A DNA stretch of 64,000 nt from positions 930,001 through 994,000 of the forward strand of contig JAUCEF010000016.1 in the NCBI GenBank assembly GCA_033558025.1, in the 5' to 3' direction. Source of the stretch: Phytophthora sp. 'mugwort'. Lineage: Eukaryota > Oomycota > Peronosporomycetes > Peronosporales > Peronosporaceae. This document shows, in pieces, positions 21,250-31,248 of the stretch. Below the pieces are notes generated by a model. The model did not search any database, was not told the origin of the DNA, and was given only the letters and a program-made list of their open reading frames with translations. Within the stretch, counting starts at the first letter, position 1. Each line of letters starts with the position of its first letter. Both the position numbers and the translations under genes were made by a program.

Positions 21250-23451
21250 TAGGGCCTCCGAATATGGCATTGTCCATAACATTATTTAAATAAATACTGA
21301 AGAGATTATTTATTTCTCGGGGTCTGAGCTAACCTACAATAACTTATTTTACATCTGTAAAAATTATAATTATTTATTTAAAACCTCAAAAAATTATTTC
21401 GCCTGGCAACCACCAATCCTGAACCAACCATTCACAAATTTAGGCATGCTTCTTTTTCTTCACTTACTTTCTATTTTCCTTTCTACACCCAACTCGACCT
21501 CCATCCAACTACGACAATGGTCACAGCCGGTCGCCCACGCTTTACCAACGCCCACATATCGGGCTTCTTCTTCAGGCCGTGCCGCAACGAGTACGACGAG
21601 ACTATTCCCGAGTACTTTCGCTGTCGGTGCGGCATGGTCCGGAAGCAGACCAACCGAAATGGCTATTCGAACCTGATACAGCACGTAAGTCGTGAGCATC
21701 CGGACTACGAGCATGCCATGCTCGACGCAACGACAGCCGAGACGGACTCCCTCATTAACTTCGTCCGCCACTCCTCCCAGAATCTGTACAGCTGGATAGA
21801 CTCGACGATTCAGTCCAATATCCCTCCTGCGTTCTGTGAAAGTCGCGAAGCGAGACGGTACGGTATATATTCTGTTCTTGAGTTTATTTTATTTTACTAA
21901 GTATTACAGTTAAGATATGTTAAATTGTGGATGGATACATAAAATTAGGGGGGGGGTACTCGAATTTTGGACCCCATCTCCCAAGAAACTCTTCGACAGG
22001 GTATGGACGGAGTGATGGGAGCTGTCGAGCGTGCGATCGCAGAGGAGCTACCCTCGCTTTGTCATTATGATGGACTGCTGGACACACGCCTCGAAGCATT
22101 ACGTCGCCCGGTTTGCCTGCTTCGAGAAAGACGACCAACTGTCCACTGTATTGCTGAGCATGGCTTCTTTGCTCAACGAGCCGGACGACGACCTATCCGC
22201 TCGAGCGCATCTTGAGCTTCTTGAGTCTATGCTGGAGCGAGATTACGGGTTGCAGCTAGAGCGGTGCATCTTTATTGTCGGTGGCAATTGTTCGGTCAAC
22301 CGTTTGCTGGCTACGCTCATGGGAATTCCGTTAGTGGGTGCGCCAGCCACCGCCTAAATCACGCCCTGCAACAGCATTTGATACAGCACGAGGATGGCTT
22401 GGCTGCTGTACAAGCATTGATGATTAAGCTGGGGACGCTAACTCAATCGGCAAAACTTCGGTAAGAAAATGTGTATTCATTTGGTTAATATTTCTAACTA
22501 ACTAACCATTTTTTTTAATTTGGTAAAGGTTAAGAACGGAGCTTCGGCCTTATCAGGCAAGATACCCGATGGAGCTTGACCTTTAATATGGTCAAGCGCT
22601 ATTTTTAGCTGCTGGAGTTTCTAGATGCCTAGGACGACGACTTCATGGAGATGATGCCCGGCACCTCTGCTAACAAGCGATTCGTGCTTTGTACAAGGAG
22701 CTAAAGGACATCGAATCGATGTCGAAGGCGCTTCAAGGTCAAGACATCGATTTGCTGGATGTTCGTCAGTAGTTAGACGAACTCATTTCGACCAAGCCAC
22801 ACTTCACGACATACCTCGGTACGAGCATCATACGATGACTGCGTGTTAATATTATTTATTTAAATACTATTATTGTGTAGGCCATCGCGCGACTATTGAT
22901 CACAGTCCCGACTTTGAGTCGGGCTGTGTACGCGTCCTGAGAGGTCGGCAAAGTCGTTTGACCGTGCAGAGAAGGCGGCGCTGCTTCCATTTGTGAAGCC
23001 AACGGAGACCGAGAGCGAATCGGACGACGATGATCAAGCCTCTTTGTCGAGTGTCTCCGCCGCTTACAACACTCCGCGGTCAGTACAATCTTTTGACGAC
23101 AATCCCCCCAACGTCTAACGTGGTAGAGCGCTTCTTCAGCGTTGCCCGCGTTACCTTCGGACATCAGCGCTACGGTCTGCTGCCAGCAACGCTGGAGATG
23201 ATTTTGTTTCTGCGCGAGAACCGCAGTTATTGGAATACCAGCACTGTCAATAGTCTTAACTAGATCGCTTAGTTGAGTTGCTAATACATTTATATATATT
23301 ACATGTACTGCATTTTCTTCAATTACTCCGTTATTTATTTCGGGTTGTCGAGTCATGCCATAACTTACTTTCCACCTCACGAGAGCTTATCACATAATTT
23401 ATTTTGCTTGCAAGGGACCAACAAATAAAAATGCCATATTCGGAGGCCCTG
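21250..23451 (+). mobile_element. hAT transposon with perfect 8-bp target duplication
   Basis: The left end is TAGGGCCTCCGAATATGGC and the right end reversed is CAGGGCCTCCGAATATGGC, with the match continuing through ATT (22 bases with one difference, the outermost base). GTTTCGCC flanks both sides (21242-21249 and 23452-23459), the 8-bp duplication expected of hAT. The 2202-bp body holds a broken transposase. CAGGG-type ends are common in the hAT superfamily. Confidence 0.9.
21517..23263 (+). pseudogene. hAT transposase remnant (BED finger to dimerisation domain)
   Basis: The first frame begins at ATG 21517 and contains a BED-type finger: CRCGMVRKQ with SNLIQHVSREHPDY supplying C-x-C and H-x5-H. 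After a stop region near 21900-21960, RFVIMMDCWTHASKHYVARF (first DDE Asp) runs to about 22360, then a probable intron at 22461-22528. The C-terminal hAT dimerisation block, PPTSNVVERFFSVARVTFGH, is at about 23100-23165. Several stops and shifts lie between. Confidence 0.8.
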
Positions 23452-23459
23452 GTTTCGCC

Positions 23460-24190
23460 CATACCAGCAACAATTTGTCCAATGAGCGCGGCTGTCTGTG
23501 CTGCAATGAGCTCTCGAATGGGCCGCCGGTCTCTTGAAGATTTCTCGGTACAGCTTTTCCGCCTGCAGCAGCAACGAGGGAGTCGCTCCACACAACTTTA
23601 GGCGGGTAGACTGGCCTCGTGGACGACGTATTTCGCGCGCATCAACTATCATATATCGCTATTTGTTGCATCATGTTTTAACAAAAATTTATGAGAAAGC
23701 AAAGGCAGTGTCCATGTATGACCGAAATCCAACGGGTTGCACGTATCTGGTTGTTGTCGTGGACGACGTACTGCAACCACTGGAAGTGATCGTGGACCCG
23801 ACGAGCAGTCCACACTGTGTCCCTTTGGTGTGAATTCCACACCTAAGGGACATACATCGTTCACTTTAACGTAGCAACCATTATCTGCAAAGGTAATGCA
23901 AGACGGACAACCGCCGTTCGAGACGGTGCAGGGCGTGGTTCACGCACCGCTTTCATATCACGTATCGACGGACGTGCGCTGCGACGTGCTGGCCAGGAAG
24001 ACGGCTGAGGCGGCGTCAGCGCTGCTAGATGGGGCGTTATTACAGACAAAGGAGGAGGGGGGCATCTACCATAGAGATGATACACTCAAGCATCAAATCC
24101 CCATCACAGATGCAAGAAACACTTTAATTTGGACACATGTATGAATTACTGTTGATGCCTAACGCTACAAAAAGATGATGCCGTTTGGCC
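23460..24190. other. Repeat copy C (3' part) and nitrite reductase 3' flank
   Basis: Up to about 23870 this is the tail of repeat copy C. From about 24090 the sequence is the 3' flank of nitrite reductase that is also found at 1430-1553. No gene of its own is supported. Confidence 0.5.
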
Positions 24191-24191
24191 A

Positions 24192-27100
24192 TTACCAGTC
24201 AAGTTTGACGTATGTCTTAGGCACTTCCGGTGCCGTGACGACGTCACCGTCCTTGGCCACGAACTTGGAGGTCGCAAGACGTGCATCCACCACGTCCACA
24301 GGAGGTAAAAGCACGTAAATGACCCCGTCTTCCTCCTTGGCATCGAACGTTTGGAGACGAAAGTCCTCCCCACTGAGGCAGCAGCCATCGCTGAGATCGT
24401 AGTTGCGCTTGTGCATTGGACACGTCACCTTCGGTCGGCCATCCAGATCCCCCACGATGCCTTGCGCCAAGACGAACGAGTGGTCAAACGGACACATGTT
24501 CTGCGTCGCATACCACGAGACCTTGTCGATGCCGTTGCAGCTCTCCGCGATGTTGAAGATGGCCAACTGCGACTCGCCGTACAGCACGGCGCCTCCTCCG
24601 TTCACATCGAAGAGCGTATTACTGCCAAAGGAGACCCAGTCCGTGTCGTCCAGATCCGATAGCACGGAGGTGGTTGAGGCCGGAGACGACGACTCGGTGC
24701 CCGTTCCGCTGTCGCTCCTGATCTTCGCGTGTGCCACAAACGTCGGCATGCGCTGGTCCCGTACCGTGCGCATGTGCACTTCCTTCTGGGTCTCGTTCGT
24801 GTTCTTGAACTGGGCAAATTGGGCCATCAACTCGGGCGACTCGATCACCTTCTTCCACTCACACTCGTACGTGCCCACAAGGAAGCTCATCTGTTTCTCC
24901 AGCGTGGCGCAGATGCCGAGCGAGTCCTGCATGACCACACGACGAAGCTGCTCAATGCCGCCCTCTAGTGCGTCCAGCCACTTGGACGTTCGCTGCAGAC
25001 GCTCGGCCGTCATGATGTAGTACATGATGTATCGATCCAAGTATTTGACGGCCACTTCCTGGGGGACGTCCGAGGCCAGGAGCGTGGCGTGACGCGGGTT
25101 CGTGCCGCCGTTGCCGCCCACGTAGACGTTGTATCCCTTGTCCGTCGCAATACAACCAAAGTCCTTGCTGCGAGCCTCTGCACACTCGCGGGTGCAGCCA
25201 GAGACACCTCCCTTGAGTTTGTGAGGCGAACGGATGCCACGGTAGCGGTTCTCCAGGAAGATGGCGAATCCGACCGAGTCCTGCTGGCCGTAGCGGCACC
25301 ACGTCGTCCCCACGCAGCTCTTGACCGTCCGCAGCGACTTGCCGTACGCGTGGCCCGATTCGAAGCCAGCCTCCACCAGCATGCGCCAGATCTCCGGTAA
25401 GTCTTGCTTCTGGGCACCAAAGAGATCCACGCGTTGGCCGCCCGTGATTTTTGTGTACAGGTCAAACTTCTTGGCCACTTGGCCCAGGACAATGAGCTTG
25501 TCGGGGGTTATCTCTCCTCCAGCCACGCGTGGCACCACCGAGAATTGCCCCGACTTCTGGAGGTTGGCCAAGAAGCGGTCGTTCGAGTCCTGAAGCGCAG
25601 CGCGGTCTCCTTGGAGAATGTGGCCGTTCTGAAGACTGGCCAAGAGCGACGCGATCGTGGGTTTGCAGATTTCACAGCCGTAGCTGCGCGGGTCGAGCCG
25701 TTTGCGACCATGTTTGGACAGGACGTCGGCGAACGTCGTATACTGCTCCACTTGAATGATCTGAAAGAGCTCCTGACGAGAGTACGCAAAGTGGTCGCAA
25801 AGTGACTTGTCCACTTCGGCGCCTGCAGCAGCAAGTTCAGCTTCGAGAATGTCCTTGACCATGGGGATGCACCCTCCGCAGCCTGTACCAACGTTGCAGA
25901 CTTTTTTTACGTCTCCCAGCTTGGTCAGTTTGTTGTCCTTGATAGCCTTGCAGATGTCCCCCTTGCTCACATTGTTGCAGGAACATACTTGAGCCTCGTC
26001 GGGTAGATCCAGCACGGTGTTACCACCACTACTACCTCGTTTCCCAAGAAGAATTTCACTCGGTGGCTGGACCAAAGGCTTAGTATCCTTTTGCTTGTAC
26101 ATTAAGGCGAGACGCACAAAGTCGCTCGCATCGCCCACAAGGATCCCACCAAGAAGCTGCTTGCCGTTGGCCGAAAAGAAGAGCTTCTTGTATACTTTTT
26201 CAAGTGGATTGTTGTACGTCAGCGCCTCGAACGGCTCGTTGATCCACTCCGGGAAGTAGTCGCCGAACGAAGCCACCTCCATCCCCATGAGCTTAAGTTT
26301 CGTCGAGATGTCCCCACCAGTGAAGGTGACACGGTTGGCAGGAGATCCACACGTGAAGTTTTTCGCCAGGATGTCAGCCATCTCGTAGCCTGGCGCCACA
26401 AGGCCGTACGTCGCATTGCGGTGCGAAATGCACTCACCCAGAGCATACACAGCAGGTTGACTGCATTCCAAGTAGTCGTTGATGAGAATGCCGCCGCGCT
26501 TGGCGAGTTCGAGACCACTCGAGTGGGCGAGCTCGTCCCGTGGCTTGATTCCGGTAGCGAAGATGAGCATGCACACGTCGTCGAACCGCTCGCCGTTCGT
26601 GAACTGCACGGCCACGACGCCCGTCTCCTTGGTACCGATGATCTCTTGTGTCGACTTCTCGTACAGCACGTCGATCCCAAATTTGTTGACGATCTCGTTG
26701 TGGAGAACCTTAGCACCATCGGCATCGAGTTGGCGCGACATGAGTTGAGGGCCGCGGTTGATAATTCGGACAGACACGTTGAGGTCGTGAACGGCTTTGG
26801 CAGCTTCGAGTCCCAGCAGGCCACCGCCAACTACCAGCGCGTACTTCTTCGCACCTCCAGCGGCCTCAAGTTTGGCTTGTTGCTCGCCATGTGCGATGAT
26901 GCTGTTGAGGTCAGCGATCGAACGATACACGAAGACACCGCGCAAGTTGGTACCAGGAAGTCGCGGCACCAACGCAGAGGCACCCGTGGCGATGACGACG
27001 TGGTCGTAAGACACTTCAAACTGAGCCTCTCCCTTAACCACCTCGTCGCCGAGTCGCTGACAGAGCAATTTCTTGTTCTTCGTGTCCAATGCCAGTGCTT

Positions 27101-27350
27101 GGGCGTTGATCTTGAGCTCAATGTCATTCTCAGCATACCAGTTAAATGGCGCGAGCTTGAGCTTGTCGATGCTCAAGTGCTCAAAGTATTCGGTAAGTAG
27201 CATACGGTTGTAGTGCTGGATGGGCTCCTCTCCGATGGACACGAGCGAGTAGCGCTTGTTAGTGTCGTACTTGAGTAATCGCTCCAGGAACCGGTGGCCC
27301 ACCATACCGTTACCCACAACCACGACCACTTCCTTCTTGAGGTCGGTCAT
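24192..27350 (-). CDS. NIR: NAD(P)H nitrite reductase, siroheme
   Basis: 1052 aa, intronless. It reduces nitrite to ammonium in the cytosol, the second step of nitrate assimilation. Domains in order: FAD Rossmann (VVGNGMVGHR, 11-20), NAD Rossmann (VVGGGLLGLE, 173-182), BFD-like [2Fe-2S] (C456, C458, C485/C491/C494), a second Cys pair (C559, C562), ferredoxin-like half-domain, siroheme/[4Fe-4S] domain with C679-x5-C685 and C719-x3-C723, and a C-terminal Rieske-like NirD domain (about 905-1052). In the Rieske part the second motif is CPMH (C977, H980). The first is CPFDH (C953, H957) instead of the usual C-x-H, so cluster binding there is doubtful. The length fits fungal and oomycete NiR. It lies downstream of nitrate reductase on the same strand and has an oomycete core promoter 47 bp upstream of the ATG. 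Confidence 0.96.
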   Translation of the reverse strand: MTDLKKEVVVVVGNGMVGHRFLERLLKYDTNKRYSLVSIGEEPIQHYNRMLLTEYFEHLSIDKLKLAPFNWYAENDIELKINAQALALDTKNKKLLCQRLGDEVVKGEAQFEVSYDHVVIATGASALVPRLPGTNLRGVFVYRSIADLNSIIAHGEQQAKLEAAGGAKKYALVVGGGLLGLEAAKAVHDLNVSVRIINRGPQLMSRQLDADGAKVLHNEIVNKFGIDVLYEKSTQEIIGTKETGVVAVQFTNGERFDDVCMLIFATGIKPRDELAHSSGLELAKRGGILINDYLECSQPAVYALGECISHRNATYGLVAPGYEMADILAKNFTCGSPANRVTFTGGDISTKLKLMGMEVASFGDYFPEWINEPFEALTYNNPLEKVYKKLFFSANGKQLLGGILVGDASDFVRLALMYKQKDTKPLVQPPSEILLGKRGSSGGNTVLDLPDEAQVCSCNNVSKGDICKAIKDNKLTKLGDVKKVCNVGTGCGGCIPMVKDILEAELAAAGAEVDKSLCDHFAYSRQELFQIIQVEQYTTFADVLSKHGRKRLDPRSYGCEICKPTIASLLASLQNGHILQGDRAALQDSNDRFLANLQKSGQFSVVPRVAGGEITPDKLIVLGQVAKKFDLYTKITGGQRVDLFGAQKQDLPEIWRMLVEAGFESGHAYGKSLRTVKSCVGTTWCRYGQQDSVGFAIFLENRYRGIRSPHKLKGGVSGCTRECAEARSKDFGCIATDKGYNVYVGGNGGTNPRHATLLASDVPQEVAVKYLDRYIMYYIMTAERLQRTSKWLDALEGGIEQLRRVVMQDSLGICATLEKQMSFLVGTYECEWKKVIESPELMAQFAQFKNTNETQKEVHMRTVRDQRMPTFVAHAKIRSDSGTGTESSSPASTTSVLSDLDDTDWVSFGSNTLFDVNGGGAVLYGESQLAIFNIAESCNGIDKVSWYATQNMCPFDHSFVLAQGIVGDLDGRPKVTCPMHKRNYDLSDGCCLSGEDFRLQTFDAKEEDGVIYVLLPPVDVVDARLATSKFVAKDGDVVTAPEVPKTYVKLDW

Positions 27351-27396
27351 CTTGAATCACCGGGAGATGGAGAGCTCAAGGGCGTGTGAAGAGGTT

Positions 27397-27413
27397 GGCA
27401 GATTGGGAAGTGA
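27397..27413 (-). promoter_or_regulatory. Oomycete Inr+FPR core promoter of nitrite reductase
   Basis: The minus strand reads TCACTTCCCAATCTGCC, which fits TCAYTYY-N-CAWTTT-NYY with one mismatch. It lies 47 bp upstream of the ATG and supports the chosen start. The rest of 27351-27867 has no gene and is the NiR upstream region. Confidence 0.7.
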
Positions 27414-27867
27414 GAGTCATTGAGTGTCTCAATGGCGTCCGTTATTAAGCAGAGGTGACGCTCCTGGCATGGCTTCTTAAGGTGATGGCGTGACGCGCTT
27501 GAGCTGCCCAATTGCGACCTGTAACTTCAGAAAACGGAGCCAACTGGTCGAGCGTAAACAAGGCAAAAAGAGGATGGGGGCTGTCGCTCCAGATTGAGTC
27601 ATCCTAAATTCGGGTGGTGGTTACGCTCGTTGAGACAGGGACCGGTTGCAGGGTACAGGGTGCAGAGTGCTTGGTGGCTGTTTCTCTGCTTGACCTATGT
27701 AACCCACGCAGAAAATACAAAACTCCTGCCTTGATAGATAATAACAGTGTACAATACCGGTAATAACTCTAATTTCATTGACTCTTACGTCTTTTCTCGT
27801 CTCTCAAATTTAAAACACAAGAATTGTTTTTTACTATCTTTTACGTCATAAGAAGTTGTGTTGCCAT

Positions 27868-30357
27868 CTAAAACACGGTAGTTTGTGTCTTCAGGTCGTA
27901 GTTCAGCTTGAGCAGCGCCGGCTTGCAGGCGTATTCGATCATACTCTCGGGCCCGCACATACCAATGTGGTCGGCGTCCGAGCCGATGATGTTCTGCACC
28001 ATAGCAAAGTTGAGTCGACTCTTGCCGTACGCCCACGCGCGGACGCTTGGGTCGCTTCTGTCCAGTCCTTCAAGGTCACTCAACGTGTAGAAGATCCGAC
28101 ATTGACCCGGTCGAAGCTTCTGCAGAGCCTCGAGCTCCTTTCGGAGCAGCAGGTCACGCTCCAAACGGACGCAATAAATCAGCGCAACCTTCGTCTGGTC
28201 CTTATGGTTGGTAAGGATAGCACGCATGACCTGGTAGATGGGGGTGATCCCCGTCCCACCAGCAATAAAGCCGAACTTACAAGCGTGGAAATTGGTCGCC
28301 TCGAGGGAGAAATTGCCATCCCCGTAGTACGTAAAGTGCCCCAATGGTCCCTTGATCTGGATTTGCTGACCGAGGTGCAGTCCTTCAAGGTACTGCGAGA
28401 AGAGTCCTCCTTCCGGATGCACAGGGTTGTCACCGGCAAAATAGATTTTGATGAGAAAGGATACAAAACCGCGGTCTTCGTCGTTCTCAGATGAAATGGG
28501 CGTGTACGCTCGCACAACCGTCTTGCCATTGATCTTTGCGTATAGGAAGACGTGGTTGCCCACGGGGAGTCCAAGTCGCAGTTCCTTGGCCGGCAAAGCA
28601 AATTTGAAGATTCGTGCGTCATGACTCACCACGTCTCTCGAGATGAGCACAAGTGGCACTTTCGTCGAGAACTTGAGTGCGACATCCGTTTCGTCGTGGT
28701 CCGCTGAGGACGATGCTGTATCAATGGATCCAGTCTCGTCGTCTCTGCTTGGACAACGGCCGATGCAGTACTTCTTCAGCATGTGCCAGGCCTTGGTAGA
28801 GTGGATGCTCTCAAACTCGTCCGTGCAGTCGGTCCCACCACACAGCAGAATGCTCGTGGCCCCACCGGGGTGTTCATCAAGGAACGGTGTAGCGTCGTAG
28901 ACGAGACCACGACAAATGAACCAGCAACTTTCCTTGGTGTTATGCTTAGCGACTTCATCCGCAGAGATGAGACGCAGCTCACTCAGTTCGTCTGCACTCA
29001 GCCCAGGCTTTAGCGTTGCACTGCTCGTGGCTTCAACTAGTTCCGTCTGAAGCTTTTGGCCACGATTTCGAGTATCATTTTCGTTTGAAATAAGTCGCTC
29101 TTTGGTCATCCAACCTCCTTTTTGGTTCCCTGCCTGGGTAGGATGCTCGAATCGGAGTTGGTTCGTGTCTGCTTCATGGTGGATCTTGACGCGGTACCAG
29201 GGATTATTCATCATACCCATGACATTCCACGTCGGAAACTCCGGCATGAGGTTCATCGAGCTGTCCCAAGCTCGAATGCACACTTCTCGGGCTTGCAGTA
29301 GGCTGCGAACCGGAACAACCAACTCGTAGTGCACCCAGCACCACATTTTGCCGTACGCGTTTGGCTTCTCATTGTAAACAATGTGACCCAGTTGCCACGT
29401 CGCACCATCGTCCAGAGTCCCCTCCACGCGAATAACTCGTCGTCCGCCACCTGAATACGCATAACCTTTGATCGTGAATGTCTCCATCTCATTATTAACA
29501 CTGTCGTCTTCCTTTAGAGTCAACAAGTCGTCATGGTTTGGCTCGATTACCGCAGCGTTGATGTTGAGCTCCATAATGGCATACGGCGACTTCGACCACC
29601 AGTTCTCTGCTGTTGCAGTTTCTGCAGTGACGTGCGACGGGAGAACTCGATTATCCATAATATGATGGTGGTTGGTGGACTCGCAGTCGCTCACGTGAAT
29701 CCGCGCGAGCCATTTCACCATGCGACCACCGATGTGGCCTGGAATAATGAGACGCACAGGAAAGCCGTGATCGGGGGTCAGCCGCTCGCCATTGGCTTGC
29801 CATGCTATCAAGACGTCACACGTCGGGTCCAGGGCCGTACTAGCGCGAATGCACGTGCCGTACTTGTCATGGGGCAAGTTTTCGATGCCTTCAAACCACA
29901 CCCACTGGGCCTTCTCACGGTCGACGCCGCAAGCTGTGAGCAGCACGTGGAGCGGAACGCCTGTCCACTCGGCCGTAGAGCAGCCGGCCGCACCCCAACT
30001 GAAGCCAATGGTCTTCTTGATCATGTTTTGTTCTTTGCGGCGGTTGCCGGCGCACACGAGCAGCACGGGGAACGTCACAGTCTCGTGTACGAAAGTGGAG
30101 ACCAGTTCGTCCATGCTGAACGTGCGAGGTTCCTTCACTAGTCCGTCGATGCAGAATGTGTGAGTGTCCCAATTGAGTCTCGGCACGGGGCCATGATTGC
30201 GTACGTAGTGCAACGCCATGGGTGTGATGAAGCTGCTCGTGTACTTGAGTGGCGGCTCGCTGTTGAACGGGTGCCGCCCCGTGAGTCGAATGAGCTCAGG
30301 GTGACGAGGAACCCATTCATCGGGTGTGCCGACATCTCGAGGGTCAATCTGCGCCAT
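27868..30357 (-). CDS. NR: Assimilatory NAD(P)H nitrate reductase
   Basis: 829 aa from the ATG at 30357. An upstream in-frame ATG at 30402 would add 15 residues, but the promoter motif lies between the two ATGs and the second has an ACCATGG context, so the second is preferred. It reduces nitrate to nitrite in the cytosol. Domains: molybdopterin domain with catalytic Cys in VLLVCAGNRR (C102), Mo-cofactor dimerisation domain (about 250-405), cytochrome b5 with heme ligands H496 (HPGG) and H519 (IHS), ferredoxin-reductase-type FAD domain with RAYTPIS (616-622), and NAD(P) domain with GGTGITP (700-706) and CGPE (801-804). All cofactor motifs look intact and no intron is needed. It is divergent from the first NRT2 gene. 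Confidence 0.96.
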   Translation of the reverse strand: MAQIDPRDVGTPDEWVPRHPELIRLTGRHPFNSEPPLKYTSSFITPMALHYVRNHGPVPRLNWDTHTFCIDGLVKEPRTFSMDELVSTFVHETVTFPVLLVCAGNRRKEQNMIKKTIGFSWGAAGCSTAEWTGVPLHVLLTACGVDREKAQWVWFEGIENLPHDKYGTCIRASTALDPTCDVLIAWQANGERLTPDHGFPVRLIIPGHIGGRMVKWLARIHVSDCESTNHHHIMDNRVLPSHVTAETATAENWWSKSPYAIMELNINAAVIEPNHDDLLTLKEDDSVNNEMETFTIKGYAYSGGGRRVIRVEGTLDDGATWQLGHIVYNEKPNAYGKMWCWVHYELVVPVRSLLQAREVCIRAWDSSMNLMPEFPTWNVMGMMNNPWYRVKIHHEADTNQLRFEHPTQAGNQKGGWMTKERLISNENDTRNRGQKLQTELVEATSSATLKPGLSADELSELRLISADEVAKHNTKESCWFICRGLVYDATPFLDEHPGGATSILLCGGTDCTDEFESIHSTKAWHMLKKYCIGRCPSRDDETGSIDTASSSADHDETDVALKFSTKVPLVLISRDVVSHDARIFKFALPAKELRLGLPVGNHVFLYAKINGKTVVRAYTPISSENDEDRGFVSFLIKIYFAGDNPVHPEGGLFSQYLEGLHLGQQIQIKGPLGHFTYYGDGNFSLEATNFHACKFGFIAGGTGITPIYQVMRAILTNHKDQTKVALIYCVRLERDLLLRKELEALQKLRPGQCRIFYTLSDLEGLDRSDPSVRAWAYGKSRLNFAMVQNIIGSDADHIGMCGPESMIEYACKPALLKLNYDLKTQTTVF

Positions 30358-30377
30358 GGTCGTCTCACTAATATTGA

Positions 30378-30393
30378 CAATTGCAATGTGAGC
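30378..30393 (-). promoter_or_regulatory. Inr+FPR-like core promoter of nitrate reductase
   Basis: The minus strand reads GCTCACATTGCAATTG, close to GCTCATTYYNCAWTTT. It sits 20 bp upstream of the preferred ATG (30357) and downstream of the longer ORF's first ATG. It therefore decides the start. Confidence 0.6.
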
Positions 30394-31213
30394 AGAGGAC
30401 ACACGCCACTGCCAGATGCCTTAGGGCATGACTTAACCGCCCGCATGCCTTGCACTGTGCTGGTGCCACAAGGGCATGCGCCAAGCGGTCGCGTTTCTAT
30501 TGGACCACGTCGCCACCAAAGTATTTCGGCTTGCCGGTGGTGCAGCGAGACGTCGTGCTGTTAGTTTCGGGATGACTCACGCGCCGAGGCTGGCAAGGAT
30601 GGGCGAGCGTGAACAAGGGCGGCGGATCCCAGCGGATGACGGCGGGACGGGGAGATTTTATGGGATGCTGCTGCCGACCCAAGCACCAACATCGCGATCG
30701 ACCGGCTGGTGTTTGCGCTGGCTGTGAATGTCTTCCTTGTCCCCCTGCTGGCGACCCAAGAAGCCAACGCCGATCTCAAGCGCGTCATGGTCAGAGGAGA
30801 CCAATCAGTCTATAGCTCGCTTTGCTCACGCGCAGCTAGTCACTGCCGCAACGCCTGCCGAGAGCATCTGGAGCGGCAAGTCGTTTTTCCGGACGCACGA
30901 CACGGAATCAGAGAGCATGCTAACAACAAATACTTATGGAGGAGCAGTCGTTATACAAGAGGTTTCTATGAACAAAAACTTTGCAAGCCCAACCCAGACG
31001 ACTCAGCCACTTCAAGCTCGACGTTAATAGGAATTAAGGCTGACTCACAGCCAAGTGCCGCCATGACCGAGTGCGCGTGACATTGAAACGTTTTCCTCGA
31101 GCGCGTGACGCGGTGAGTGTCGGCACGGCTGTGGCTGCGTCTCTCGTGACCGTTTGACAGCACCGCGGCATTTACGGCTAACTCATTCCAGCCCCATTCG
31201 TGCCCCAACAACT
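30394..31213. promoter_or_regulatory. Shared divergent upstream region of NR and NRT2-1
   Basis: About 820 bp between two head-to-head nitrate genes with no credible ORF of its own. A shared nitrate/ammonium response region is likely by position. No specific factor site could be assigned. Confidence 0.5.
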
Positions 31214-31230
31214 TCACTTTCCGATTTGCC
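31214..31230 (+). promoter_or_regulatory. Oomycete Inr+FPR core promoter of NRT2-1
   Basis: TCACTTTCCGATTTGCC fits TCAYTYY-N-CAWTTT-NYY with one mismatch. It ends 18 bp before the ATG at 31249, implying a very short 5' leader. Another TCATTCC lies at 31183. Confidence 0.7.
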
Positions 31231-31248
31231 ACTGCCGCCCCAGCCGCC

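Noticed and set aside
24268..24300. Capture of host NiR sequence by the MULE (Pack-MULE) as explanation of the 8360 match
   Set aside because: The matching bases lie outside the element's ends and target duplications, on both flanks. Insertion into a NiR copy therefore fits better than capture.
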